From NCBI GenBank assembly GCA_002494725.1, contig DACG01000016.1:1-39416 (forward strand): 39,416 nucleotides of DNA. Direction: 5' to 3'. The translations under genes were made by a program, and so were the position numbers. The notes under the pieces were generated by a model, which saw only the letters and a list, made by a program, of their open reading frames with translations, was not told the origin of the DNA and made no database searches. The DNA comes from Geoglobus sp. UBA235 (GTDB lineage: Archaea; Halobacteriota; Archaeoglobi; Archaeoglobales; Archaeoglobaceae). Each line of letters opens with the position of its first letter. Positions within the stretch are counted from its first letter, which is position 1. Shown in pieces: positions 22,158 through 31,382 of this stretch.

Positions 22158-22723
22158 CTGCTCACCCTGCACTTCCTCACGAAATTCCTGATTATCTTAA
22201 GCCCCTCTTCCCTTGGAGTTATCACACTTTCAGGATGGAACTGTATACCCTCAATCATCCCATCTCTGCTCCTTATTCCCATCACAATTCCATCAGATTC
22301 TGCAGTTTTCACAAACCCATCCGGAATCTCAAGAACCGCAAGAGAATGGTATCTGCCTGCAAGCAGAGGATTTTCAACACCGCTGAAAATTCCCCTGCCA
22401 TCATGCAGAATCCTGCTTCCCTTTCCATGATACGGCTTCACCCTCCCAACCCTCCCACCAAAAACATGACCTATGATCTGATGCCCCAGACACACTCCCA
22501 GAACAGGAACATCGGCCCTCAAAACAATTTCAGGGCTGTTACCAACATCTCTCCTGCTTTCAGGGCTTCCTGGACCTGGAGAAATGATCACTCCATTCGG
22601 ATTGAGTCTCTTCATCTCCTCCACACCAATCCTGTTGTCAACAACCTTCACCCTCTCAAAGAGCGAAACGTACTCAGCGAGATTCCAGACAAAGGAGTCC
22701 CTGTTGTCAACAATAACTATCAC
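22154..22723 (-). CDS. trpG: anthranilate synthase glutamine amidotransferase subunit
   Basis: A 189-residue class I glutamine amidotransferase that supplies ammonia to TrpE. The nucleophile is C78 in GVCLGHQ, and the rest of the triad is H163 and E165 in IQFHPESV. Domain structure is limited to the amidotransferase; there is no TrpD fusion. Overlaps trpE by ATGA. Confidence 0.96.
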   Translation of the reverse strand: MIVIVDNRDSFVWNLAEYVSLFERVKVVDNRIGVEEMKRLNPNGVIISPGPGSPESRRDVGNSPEIVLRADVPVLGVCLGHQIIGHVFGGRVGRVKPYHGKGSRILHDGRGIFSGVENPLLAGRYHSLAVLEIPDGFVKTAESDGIVMGIRSRDGMIEGIQFHPESVITPREEGLKIIRNFVRKCRVSR

Positions 22724-24009
22724 GCCTCCACCCCCAGTGCCTGAAGGACTGCACCCATCTTTCTTTCAGTCTCATGGAACTCCTTCTCCGGAATTGAGTC
22801 CGCAACAATGCCGGCTCCGGCCCTCACAGTAACCCTGCTGCGGTTAATTTCCGCCATCCTTATTGCAATGGCAAAATCAGCATCCCTGGAAAAGTATCCA
22901 ACAGCACCACCGTAAATTCCCCTCCTTGATCTCTCTATTTCATCAATGAGCTCAATCGCTCTTATCTTGGGTGCGCCTGTAAGGGTTCCTGCAGGGAAGC
23001 ATGCCGAGATCGCATCAAAGACATCCTTTCCACTTTCAAGAACTCCAACGACCTCACTTTCAATGTGCATGACGTGGCTGTATTTCAGAACATCCATGAA
23101 TCTCTCAACCCTGACACTACCAGCTCTGCAGACCTTTCTCACGTCATTTCTTGCCAGATCAACAAGCATCAAATGCTCTGCCCTCTCCTTTTCATCAGAT
23201 AGAAGTTTTTCAGCAATTTTTTTATCTTCACCTTCACTTTTTCCCCTTCTCGCTGTTCCGGCTATTGGATTGACCTTCAGTACTCCATCAAAGACACTTG
23301 CAAGCGTTTCAGGAGATGATCCTGCCAAAGAAGTTTCAAACTCGAGACAGAACATGTAGGGGCTTGGGTTCAGCTTCCTTAGATTCATGTAAACCTGAAA
23401 TGGATCAAGATCAGTTCTGAGTATGTATTTTCTTGAAATAACAATCTGAAATACATCTCCTGCATAAACGTGCTCCTTTGCTCTCTCAACATCCCTCACA
23501 AAGGCATCAAAATCAGCATCCGTTTTTATTATCTCAGATCCCCCATCCCCCATCTCAAGTGTTTCCCTTTTTGCTTTTTCAACCATTTTCTCCGCCCACA
23601 CATCATCCTCCCCGAAATACCTGAGAACACCTTCGGCATGATCGTAAACAAAAAAAGAAGAGTAGTGTCCAAAAACAGAGCTTCTACCGTCATCTCTTCC
23701 AATTTCATTCAGAACAGAGTCGTAGGAGAGATACCCAACAAATCCCCCTGAAAATCTGCTACCTGCAGGCTTCATCTCAAAATTTTTCAGAGCCCTGAAA
23801 GGATTTCTCTCATCGATCACCTTTTTCCCATTAACATGGGTCCCCCTTTCACCAACTTCAACAACAAAATCAGGGTTTGCTGAGATGTAGGTGAATCTCG
23901 CCTTCCTGCTGTCCTTTTCTGCAGATTCAAGAATGAAAGGATGCATTTCCTCCCTCAAAACGCTGTAAAGCCTAACAGGTTCTACCCATTCAAGCTTTTT
24001 GAAGTCCAT
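22720..24009 (-). CDS. trpE: anthranilate synthase component I
   Basis: A 429-residue chorismate-binding enzyme, at the short end of the family. An LES motif at residues 27-29, next to the N-terminal strand, matches the Trp feedback site, so feedback inhibition is expected. The chorismate-binding core has SPYMFCLEFE, NPIAGTARRG, SHVMHIESEV, FPAGTLTGAPK and IYGGAVGYFSRD. The start at ATG 24009 has GGAGG ahead of it and overlaps trpD by 28 bp. Confidence 0.96.
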   Translation of the reverse strand: MDFKKLEWVEPVRLYSVLREEMHPFILESAEKDSRKARFTYISANPDFVVEVGERGTHVNGKKVIDERNPFRALKNFEMKPAGSRFSGGFVGYLSYDSVLNEIGRDDGRSSVFGHYSSFFVYDHAEGVLRYFGEDDVWAEKMVEKAKRETLEMGDGGSEIIKTDADFDAFVRDVERAKEHVYAGDVFQIVISRKYILRTDLDPFQVYMNLRKLNPSPYMFCLEFETSLAGSSPETLASVFDGVLKVNPIAGTARRGKSEGEDKKIAEKLLSDEKERAEHLMLVDLARNDVRKVCRAGSVRVERFMDVLKYSHVMHIESEVVGVLESGKDVFDAISACFPAGTLTGAPKIRAIELIDEIERSRRGIYGGAVGYFSRDADFAIAIRMAEINRSRVTVRAGAGIVADSIPEKEFHETERKMGAVLQALGVEA

Positions 24010-24962
24010 GCAATTTCCTCCAGCTTTTTCATGGCAGTTCCATCCAGAACGTTTTCAGCCATCTCTCTGCACTCATGAAAATCCTGAAATCCAGCAGAGT
24101 AAAGAGCAAGAGCTGAATTGAGTACTATAAAGACTTTGTCCTCCTCGTATCCCTTTCCTTCAAAAACCCTGCACACCCTTGAAAAACTCTCAGCCGGTGA
24201 GATGCAAGGTACAACCTTTACCCTCTTCAGACCAAAATGCTCGGGAGTTACGGTGTATCTCTCAGAGGTCCCGTTTCTTATCTCGATTACAAGGGTCGTT
24301 CCCGAAGGATTTGCCTCATCGTATGGATAGCCATGCACGACAACTGCGTTTCTCACACCCAGATACCTGAGAGCCGCTGCCATCTTCTCTGCAATGCTTT
24401 CAGAGCTTGCTCCAACAAGCATGCAGGAGGGGTTTGCCGGGTTGAGAAGAGGGCCGAGAATGTTAAATACAGTCCTTATCCCAAGTGCTCTCCTTACAGG
24501 CATGATCTCCCTCATCTTTGGATGGTAAAGCGGTGCAAAGATGAACCCGAAGTTTGTCTTTTCTATCAGCCTTACAAGCCTCTCAGGAGGTAGGCTTATC
24601 TCAACCCCGGCCTTTTCAAGAAAGTCTGCAGAACCGCTCTTTGATGTTACTGACCTGTTCCCATGCTTTGCAACCCTCATGTAAAGAGAGAGCACTATGG
24701 AACTTGCTGTACTGACGTTTATCGTCATTGCCCTGTCTCCTCCGGTTCCGACAACATCACATACATCTTTAACCTCAACATTAATGGCAAACTCCCTCAT
24801 CGCCTTTGCAAATCCTGCTATCTCCTCAGAAGTGTATCCCTTGGCCTCGAGGGCAGTTAAAAACCCTGCAATTCTTATTGGATCTTCAGAGAATAATTCC
24901 CTGAATGTCCTGTACGCCTCTCTGAAGGTTAAATTCCTGCCCTCAACAACAACCTCAAGCAT
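23982..24962 (-). CDS. trpD: anthranilate phosphoribosyltransferase
   Basis: A 326-residue enzyme that transfers phosphoribose from PRPP to anthranilate. The PRPP site DVVGTGGDRAMTINVSTASS, the KHGNRSVTSKSGSADFLE loop, and VVHGYPYDEANPSGTT are present. The frame opens at 25004, but ATG 24962 fits the family N-terminus, follows GGTGGTGGG, and gives an 8-bp overlap with trpC. Confidence 0.96.
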   Translation of the reverse strand: MLEVVVEGRNLTFREAYRTFRELFSEDPIRIAGFLTALEAKGYTSEEIAGFAKAMREFAINVEVKDVCDVVGTGGDRAMTINVSTASSIVLSLYMRVAKHGNRSVTSKSGSADFLEKAGVEISLPPERLVRLIEKTNFGFIFAPLYHPKMREIMPVRRALGIRTVFNILGPLLNPANPSCMLVGASSESIAEKMAAALRYLGVRNAVVVHGYPYDEANPSGTTLVIEIRNGTSERYTVTPEHFGLKRVKVVPCISPAESFSRVCRVFEGKGYEEDKVFIVLNSALALYSAGFQDFHECREMAENVLDGTAMKKLEEIAWTSKSLNG

Positions 24963-25650
24963 ACCCACCACCCACAAACTCAATAACCTTTTTTTCAATG
25001 TCATCAGCCTTCATGAAAGCAGTTCCAACGAGAACGGCGTCTGCATATCTCAGAGCAGTTTCAAGATGTTCTTTTGTCGTAATTCCGCTCTCGCTTAGCT
25101 TTAAAGCACCGTTCCTTATCAGCGGTGCCAGTTTCTGTGTGATTTCAACACTTCCATCATCCTTTTCCAGAACCGCAATATCCCTGTTGTTTATCCCGAT
25201 TATCGGGGTTTTTGAGAGGTTTGCATGCCCAACATCCTCCATGCTGTGAACCTCAACCACACTCTCCAGTCCGTGCTCAAGTGAGAAGTCAACGAACTCA
25301 GGAGTTTCATCCCTGAGAATTCTGGCAATCAGCAGAACAGCATCACCATCAGCCTCAGCTGTCCTTTCAATCTCCTCCTTTGTTACGATGAAGTCCTTTC
25401 TGAGGACGGGCAATTCAGAGTTTCTGCATATCTCCCTGAAAGTTTCAAAATCTCCTCTGAAATGATTTCTTTCGGTAATGTATGAAATCCCGGCACTTCT
25501 GCATCTTTCGTAAATCCCAAGAATTTCCAAGATGTCTCTGCCCCTCAGCAAGTCCCCGTGTTTTGGAGAGTGAACCTTTATCTCCGATACCACAGGATTC
25601 ATTCCCTCCTTTTTTCTAAGATTGATCATTTTTGACAGGAATCTACCCAT
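24955..25650 (-). CDS. trpC: indole-3-glycerol-phosphate synthase
   Basis: A 231-residue TIM-barrel enzyme that closes the indole ring with loss of CO2. VVSEIKVHSPKHGDL, VLRKDFIVTKEEIERT, VVEVHSMEDV, IIGINNRDI and the phosphate loop LSESGI are visible. It is the first gene of the trp operon. I use ATG 25650, near a TATA box at 25675-25684; the upstream frame to 25701 would run through that box. Confidence 0.94.
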   Translation of the reverse strand: MGRFLSKMINLRKKEGMNPVVSEIKVHSPKHGDLLRGRDILEILGIYERCRSAGISYITERNHFRGDFETFREICRNSELPVLRKDFIVTKEEIERTAEADGDAVLLIARILRDETPEFVDFSLEHGLESVVEVHSMEDVGHANLSKTPIIGINNRDIAVLEKDDGSVEITQKLAPLIRNGALKLSESGITTKEHLETALRYADAVLVGTAFMKADDIEKKVIEFVGGGYA

Positions 25651-25674
25651 TATTAAAGATTGAGCAGATGTAGT

Positions 25675-25684
25675 GTATATAAAC
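25675..25684 (-). promoter_or_regulatory. TATA element of the trp operon
   Basis: GTTTATATAC on the minus strand, about 29 bp before trpC ATG 25650. On the plus strand an AAGTTAAATCC element at about 25721-25731 lies about 28 bp before the macro-domain gene, so the two promoters are back to back within 103 bp. Confidence 0.55.
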
Positions 25685-25753
25685 TTTTCCAAGAAAAACA
25701 TGATGAAGGAAATATCAGAGAAAAGTTAAATCCAGATCTGACAGAAACGTAAC

Positions 25754-26338
25754 ATGGAGCAGATTCTCGAGAAAGAAGTTGGAAATCTGACTCTCAGACT
25801 TGCAATCGGAGATATTACAAAATATCCTGCAAAGGCAATTGTGAATGCAGCAAATAAAAGACTGGAGCATGGAGGAGGGGTTGCGTATGCAATAGCAAAG
25901 GCGTGTGCAGGAAACGCCCAAGAGTACACGAGAATGAGCAAGAGGGCCATGAGAGAACAGACTGGAAAAGAGAGCATAGACCATGGAGAGGTTGTTGTGA
26001 CTCCGGCAATGAGACTGGAAGAAAGAGGAATAAAATACGTGATGCATACAGTTGGCCCGATATGCGGTGGAAAATGGAATGATGAAATGGAAGAGAAGCT
26101 CTATCTTGCATTTTCAGGCCCACTCAGGAAAGCTGAAGAACTTAAACTTGAATCAATAGCATTTCCTGCAGTGAGTGCTGGAATTTACGGATGTCCTCTG
26201 GAGAAGGTTGTCAGAACATTTGTCAGAGTGGTTAGGGATTTCTCAGAAAAGGTCACCCACCTGAGAGAGGTCTCGCTGGTTGTATACGACAGGGAATCTG
26301 CAGAGACTACCAGGAAAACCATATCAGAAATCCTATGA
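25754..26338 (+). CDS. macro-domain ADP-ribose-binding protein, Af1521-like
   Basis: A 194-residue stand-alone macro domain. GDITKYPAKAIVNAANKRLE and HGGGVAYAIAKACAG form the ADP-ribose pocket, and HTVGPICGG and the phosphate loop FPAVSAGIYGCPLEKV complete it. By recall it is closely similar to the A. fulgidus protein Af1521, an ADP-ribose binder with hydrolase activity. The start lies about 28 bp after an AAGTTAAATCC box, so it is probably leaderless. It converges on larB with a 6-bp overlap. Confidence 0.95.
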   Translation: MEQILEKEVGNLTLRLAIGDITKYPAKAIVNAANKRLEHGGGVAYAIAKACAGNAQEYTRMSKRAMREQTGKESIDHGEVVVTPAMRLEERGIKYVMHTVGPICGGKWNDEMEEKLYLAFSGPLRKAEELKLESIAFPAVSAGIYGCPLEKVVRTFVRVVRDFSEKVTHLREVSLVVYDRESAETTRKTISEIL

Positions 26339-27064
26339 TCTTTTCCTGACCCTTCTGGAGATCAGGTATGCAAAAACTCCCGCTCCAAATCCGTTATCAA
26401 TGTTAACAACAGCAACACCTGAAGAGCAGCTCTGGAGCATTGAAAAAAGGGCTGTAAATCCCCTCAGATTAGTTCCATAGCCCACTGATGTTGGAACAGC
26501 GATAACAGGCAGATCAACGAGCCCTGCAATAACTGAAGGGAGTGCACCCTCCATTCCTGCCACCACCACCACAGAATCAACATCCTCCTTTCTGATGGTT
26601 TCGAGGGGTTCTATGAGCCTGTGTATGCCCGCAACACCAACATCATAGAACTTCAGAACCTCAAGACCCAGGAATTCTGCTGTCTCTCTTGCTTCCTCTG
26701 CAACAGCAACATCAGAACTCCCGGCAGAAAATATTGCAAGCTTTCCGGAGTTTTCATCAAGGCTGAGATGTCTGGCAGTTCTTGCGGTTCTGTTCACATT
26801 CAATCCAATTCTCTCGAGCTCATCCATCTGATCGTTTCTGAGCCTTGTGAAGAGAACAGGAATGTCGTTTTTCAGAGAGTTTATGGCTATTCTGGTTACC
26901 TCTTCAACAGATTTGAACTCTGCCAGAACAGCTTCAGGCTTTCCAGCTCTTATATGTCGGTGAACATCAATATTTAGATTTTCAGAGAGCTTTTCAAGGA
27001 AAATTCTTGTGATCTCCTTTCCGTCAAGCTTTTTTATGAGCTTTTCCACCTCTCTATCCTCCAT
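26333..27064 (-). CDS. larB: nickel-pincer cofactor biosynthesis protein LarB (PurE-like)
   Basis: A 243-residue protein. The C-terminal 150 residues are a PurE-like domain (LAIFSAGSSDVAVAEEA, VVVVAGMEGALPSVIAGL, VIAVPTSVGYGT), and the N-terminal part is the LarB-specific region. LarB carboxylates and hydrolyses nicotinic acid adenine dinucleotide in the first step of the nickel-pincer nucleotide. LarC and LarE are not in the window. ATG 27064 has GGTGAGAT a few bases ahead and is preferred to the GTG at 27073; the gene overlaps carB by 11 bp. Confidence 0.88.
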   Translation of the reverse strand: MEDREVEKLIKKLDGKEITRIFLEKLSENLNIDVHRHIRAGKPEAVLAEFKSVEEVTRIAINSLKNDIPVLFTRLRNDQMDELERIGLNVNRTARTARHLSLDENSGKLAIFSAGSSDVAVAEEARETAEFLGLEVLKFYDVGVAGIHRLIEPLETIRKEDVDSVVVVAGMEGALPSVIAGLVDLPVIAVPTSVGYGTNLRGFTALFSMLQSCSSGVAVVNIDNGFGAGVFAYLISRRVRKRS

Positions 27065-30000
27065 CGATCTCACCGTGGTATTCCTGAATGCTCTTTATTG
27101 TCATCACAGAGTTTTTCATTGCCTCAATCCCCCTGACCGCAGCCATAGCACCGCTCACCGTTGTTATGTAGGGTATTCCGTGATCAACCGCAGCTCTTCT
27201 GATCATGTATCCCTCGGTCTTCCCCTTCTTTCCACTTGGTGTGTTGATTATGAGGTCTATCTCCCTGTTGATTATCTTGTCTATCACATTGGGCCTTCCC
27301 TGACTTACCTTCAGAACTATCTCAGCATCAATCCCATTATCTCTCAAAAACTCAGATGTTCCGTCTGTTGCCAGAATTCTGAAACCCATCTCCCTGAGTT
27401 TTCCGACAGCAGGAAGCAGTTTGGTCCTGTCTGACTTTCTCAGGCTCACAAAAACCGTTCCACTCAATGGCAGCCTCATTCCGGCTCCAAGCTGTGCCTT
27501 GTAGTATGCAATTCCAAAACTGTAATCAACACCCATAACCTCTCCGGTGCTCTTCATTTCAGGTCCAAGAACAGGATCCACTCCAGGAAGCTTTATAAAG
27601 GGAAAAACAACCTCCTTAACAGCAACATGCTTTGGGAATACTCTCTCTTTCACACCAAGCTCTCTCAGCTTCTTTCCGAGCATGAGTTTCGCGGCTATCT
27701 TGGCGAGGGGTATGCCCGTTACCTTGCTCACAAAGGGCACGGTTCTGCTCGCTCTCGGGTTTGCCTCGAGTATGTAAACAACATCACCCTTGACGGCATA
27801 CTGAATGTTTATCAGCCCCACGACTCCCAGCTCGAGGGCGAGCTTCTTAGTGTAGTCTATTATCCTCTCGACGATTTGCTGTGGTATGGTCTGGGGTGGA
27901 AGCACGCAGGCGGAATCACCGCTGTGAACTCCTGCCTCCTCTATGTGCTCCATTATCCCGCCTATCACGACCTCTTCCCCATCGCAGAGTGCATCGACCT
28001 CAACCTCAATCGCATCCTCCAAAAACCTGTCTATGAGGATGGGTTTCTCCGGACTGACCTCTATCGCCTCCTCGATGTACCTCTCCAGAGTCTCCTCATC
28101 GTACACAATTTCCATCGCCCTTCCACCGAGAACGTAGCTGGGCCTTACGAGCACCGGATATCCAATCCTCCTCGCTATCTCCTTCGCCTCCTCTATGCTG
28201 AAGGCGATTCCATTCTCGGGTTGCGGAATTCCGAGCCTCCTGCATATCTCAGCAAACTTCTCCCTGTCCTCGGCGAGATCTATCGAGTCCACAGACGTGC
28301 CGAGTATTCTTGCACCGCTCTCTTCAAGCTGTCTCGCGATGTTTAGCGGGGTTTGACCGCCGAACTGAACGAAAATTCCCTCGGGCTGCTCGTTCTCGTA
28401 TATGTCCATCACGTCCTCATGAGTTATCGGCTCGAAGTACAGTCTATCAGAGGTGTCGTAATCTGTTGAAACCGTCTCGGGATTGTTGTTCACCATGATC
28501 GTCTCGTATCCCTCCTCCTTCGCGCTGATAACGGCATGCACACAGCAGTAGTCGAACTCAATTCCCTGCCCGATTCTGTTCGGTCCACTTCCGAGAATCA
28601 TCACCTTCCTTCTGTCAGTCCTGACTGCGTCGTTTTCAAGCTCGTAGCTCGAGTAGTAGTAGGGGGTCTTCGCCTCGAACTCTGCAGCGCAGGTGTCGAC
28701 CATCTTGAAGGTCGAGATCAGCCCCCTCCTCTTCCTCGCCCTCCTCACCTCCCTCTCGCTCGTGCCGAATATCCTGGCAAGCTGGTAGTCGCTGAATCCG
28801 TACTGCTTGGCCTTTCTGAGAACCTCAGCCGGCAGGATTTCGATGGTGTGGGTCCTCGCATACTCCTCAAGCTCCCTCTCAACCCTGACGATGTTGGCGA
28901 TCTTCTCTATGAACCACGGGTCTATCTTCGTGAGCTCGGCAACCTCCTTCACCGAAAATCCGTTTTCGATGGCGTACTTTATGTAGAAGACCCTCTGGTG
29001 GTTGGGAGTAATCAGTTTCTGGACTATCTCATCCCTGCTCGGCTTCCTGTCCTTTCCGTCTGCTCCAAGACCAAATCTGCCGATTTCGAGGCTCCTTATC
29101 GCCTTCTGGAGTGCCTCCTCAAACGTTCTTCCGATGGCCATAACTTCGCCAACGCTCTTCATCTGAGTCCCGAGGGTCCTGTCGGCTGTGGGGAACTTGT
29201 CGAACGCGAACCTCGGAATCTTGACGACAACGTAGTCTATCGTTGGCTCAAAGCTCGCCGGGGTTTCCTTGGTTATGTCATTCGGGATTTCATCGAGAGT
29301 GTATCCTACAGCGAGCTTGGCAGCAATCTTGGCTATGGGAAATCCGGTTGCTTTGGATGCCAAAGCCGAGCTCCTGCTAACCCTCGGGTTCATCTCAATC
29401 GCAAGAATCCTGCCGTTCTCGGGATGGACTGCAAACTGGATGTTACTGCCTCCCGTCTCCACTCCGATCTCCCTGATGATCTTTATCGCATAGTCCCTGA
29501 GCTGCTGGTATTCGTGATCTGTCAGAGTTTGAGCTGGAGCCACGGTTATGCTATCACCAGTATGCACACCCATCGGGTCGAAATTCTCGATCGAGCAGAT
29601 TATCACCACGTTGTCGGCCCTGTCCCTCATTACCTCGAGCTCGAACTCCTTCCATCCAATCACGCTCTCCTCGATCAGCACCTGATTTATCAGAGACATC
29701 TCAATGCCCTTTTTGGCAATCTCCATTAACTCCTCCCTGTTGTAGGCTATTCCACCCCCCGTCCCTCCGAGGGTGAACGCAGGTCTTACAACAACTGGAT
29801 ATCCGAGCTCGTCAGCTATATCCAGGGCCTCCCTGACGCTGTTGGCAATCTCACTCCTCGGCACCTCTATTCCGACGTTTTCCATGGCCTTTCTGAAGAG
29901 ATCCCTGTCCTCAGCTTTCTTTATCGCCTCGATGTTCGCCCCTATGAGCTTAACCCCGTATCTGTCCAGAACGCCCATCTCGTGAAGCTCAACAGCAACA

Positions 30001-30290
30001 TTCAGCCCCGTCTGACCGCCGAGTGTGGGGAGGAGAGCATCGGGCCTCTCCCTCTCGATTATCCTCGCGACGACATCCGCGGTTATGGGCTCGATATAGG
30101 TTTTGTCTGCCATCTCGGGGTCGGTCATTATCGTCGCGGGATTTGAGTTCACGAGAACGACCTCATAACCCTCTTCCCTCAGAGCCTTGCACGCCTGACT
30201 GCCCGAGTAATCGAACTCCGCGGCCTGTCCTATGACTATGGGACCGCTTCCTATGACCATGATCTTCTTCAGGTCCTCTCTCCTGGGCAT
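27054..30290 (-). CDS. carB: carbamoyl-phosphate synthase large subunit
   Basis: A 1078-residue enzyme with two ATP-grasp synthetase halves. The first (about 1-400) has GSGPIVIGQAAEFDYSG; the second (about 560-940) repeats it as GSGPNRIGQGIEFDYC. Between them lies the oligomerisation domain, and the last 140 residues are the MGS-like allosteric domain (FVSLRKSDRTK, INTPSGKKGKTEGYMIRRAA). It makes carbamoyl phosphate from bicarbonate, ammonia and two ATP. Full length and intact. The 5' four-fifths are clearly GC-richer than the 3' end; the change falls near 27640. Confidence 0.97.
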   Translation of the reverse strand: MPRREDLKKIMVIGSGPIVIGQAAEFDYSGSQACKALREEGYEVVLVNSNPATIMTDPEMADKTYIEPITADVVARIIERERPDALLPTLGGQTGLNVAVELHEMGVLDRYGVKLIGANIEAIKKAEDRDLFRKAMENVGIEVPRSEIANSVREALDIADELGYPVVVRPAFTLGGTGGGIAYNREELMEIAKKGIEMSLINQVLIEESVIGWKEFELEVMRDRADNVVIICSIENFDPMGVHTGDSITVAPAQTLTDHEYQQLRDYAIKIIREIGVETGGSNIQFAVHPENGRILAIEMNPRVSRSSALASKATGFPIAKIAAKLAVGYTLDEIPNDITKETPASFEPTIDYVVVKIPRFAFDKFPTADRTLGTQMKSVGEVMAIGRTFEEALQKAIRSLEIGRFGLGADGKDRKPSRDEIVQKLITPNHQRVFYIKYAIENGFSVKEVAELTKIDPWFIEKIANIVRVERELEEYARTHTIEILPAEVLRKAKQYGFSDYQLARIFGTSEREVRRARKRRGLISTFKMVDTCAAEFEAKTPYYYSSYELENDAVRTDRRKVMILGSGPNRIGQGIEFDYCCVHAVISAKEEGYETIMVNNNPETVSTDYDTSDRLYFEPITHEDVMDIYENEQPEGIFVQFGGQTPLNIARQLEESGARILGTSVDSIDLAEDREKFAEICRRLGIPQPENGIAFSIEEAKEIARRIGYPVLVRPSYVLGGRAMEIVYDEETLERYIEEAIEVSPEKPILIDRFLEDAIEVEVDALCDGEEVVIGGIMEHIEEAGVHSGDSACVLPPQTIPQQIVERIIDYTKKLALELGVVGLINIQYAVKGDVVYILEANPRASRTVPFVSKVTGIPLAKIAAKLMLGKKLRELGVKERVFPKHVAVKEVVFPFIKLPGVDPVLGPEMKSTGEVMGVDYSFGIAYYKAQLGAGMRLPLSGTVFVSLRKSDRTKLLPAVGKLREMGFRILATDGTSEFLRDNGIDAEIVLKVSQGRPNVIDKIINREIDLIINTPSGKKGKTEGYMIRRAAVDHGIPYITTVSGAMAAVRGIEAMKNSVMTIKSIQEYHGEIDGG

Positions 30291-30299
30291 CGCACCACC

Positions 30300-31382
30300 C
30301 TAATACTCCTCAAGCATTTTTACAAACTCGTCAAAGAAGAAGTACGTGTCATGCGGCCCTGGCCCAGCCTCGGGATGATACTGAACGCTTATCAGCGGAA
30401 TCTCCCTGTGCCTTATGCCCTCCACAGTCATGTCGTTCAGGTTTATCTGGGTGACCTCCATCTCTTCGGGTAGGGTCTTCTCGTCAACCGCAAACCCGTG
30501 GTTCTGACTGGATATGAACACCCTACCAGTCTCGAAGTCCTTGACCGGCTGATTCGCGCCGTGGTGACCGAACTTGAGCTTGAAGGTTTTGGCGTTGAAG
30601 GCCCTCGCAACAAGCTGGTGGCCAAGGCATATTCCTGCCATGGGCAGCTTTCCCGCAAGCTTCCTTATCGTCTCGACACTCTCGCTCACCCTCGCAGGAT
30701 CTCCGGGGCCGTTTGAGATGAAAACTCCGTCGTAATCCTCTTCCAGAATCTTCCCGGCAGGATACGTGTAGGGAACGAGCGTCACGCTCACTCCTCTCAG
30801 CAAAAGCTGCCTGACAATGCTCATCTTTATTCCGTGGTCTATCAAAACCACCTCAAACCTCGGCTTTTCCGCCTCAATCCTCTTCGGCTCTCTAACGCAC
30901 ACCTTGTCGACAAGATCGAGCTCGGTTATGGACGGCTGGTTTCTTGCCCTCTCCACGAGCTTTTCCGTGTCGACGTCATCCCCAACCGCTATGACGGCCT
31001 TCATCGCTCCGTAGATCCTCGTCTTCTTTGTGAGCATTCTCGTGTCGACACCCTCTATTCCCGGCACATCGTACTCTTTAAGAAGCTCGTCGACACTCAT
31101 CTCGCTCCTCCAGTTGCTCGGATGCCTGCACAGCTCCTTTACGATGAATCCCTCCACCTTAACCCCGTCGCTCTCGAAATCCTCTCTGCAAACCCCGTAG
31201 TTGCCTATGAGCGGATATGTCATCATCAGAATCTGACCCTTGTAGCTCGGATCGGTCAGAGCTTCAACATAACCCGTCATAGCGGTGTTGAAGACGAGCT
31301 CTCCCTCCGCATCCCTCTCGGCTCCAAACGCCCTGCCCTCAACAACGGTACCGTCCTCAAGGGCGAGGTAAGCCTTAGCCAT
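30300..31382 (-). CDS. carA: carbamoyl-phosphate synthase small subunit
   Basis: A 360-residue glutamine amidotransferase subunit. The N-terminal CPSase domain has LVFNTAMTGYVEALTDPSY, and the C-terminal class I domain has FISNGPGDP, nucleophile Cys in AGICLGHQL, and the His-Glu pair in VQYHPEAGPGPHD. It overlaps purC by 8 bp and carB follows 9 bp later behind GGTGGTG, so subunit synthesis is coordinated. Confidence 0.97.
   Translation of the reverse strand: MAKAYLALEDGTVVEGRAFGAERDAEGELVFNTAMTGYVEALTDPSYKGQILMMTYPLIGNYGVCREDFESDGVKVEGFIVKELCRHPSNWRSEMSVDELLKEYDVPGIEGVDTRMLTKKTRIYGAMKAVIAVGDDVDTEKLVERARNQPSITELDLVDKVCVREPKRIEAEKPRFEVVLIDHGIKMSIVRQLLLRGVSVTLVPYTYPAGKILEEDYDGVFISNGPGDPARVSESVETIRKLAGKLPMAGICLGHQLVARAFNAKTFKLKFGHHGANQPVKDFETGRVFISSQNHGFAVDEKTLPEEMEVTQINLNDMTVEGIRHREIPLISVQYHPEAGPGPHDTYFFFDEFVKMLEEY

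Noticed and set aside
28536..29729. 397-codon open frame on the plus strand
   Set aside because: It lies wholly antisense to carB, whose protein is full length and conserved. The open frame is a by-product of GC-rich codon usage.
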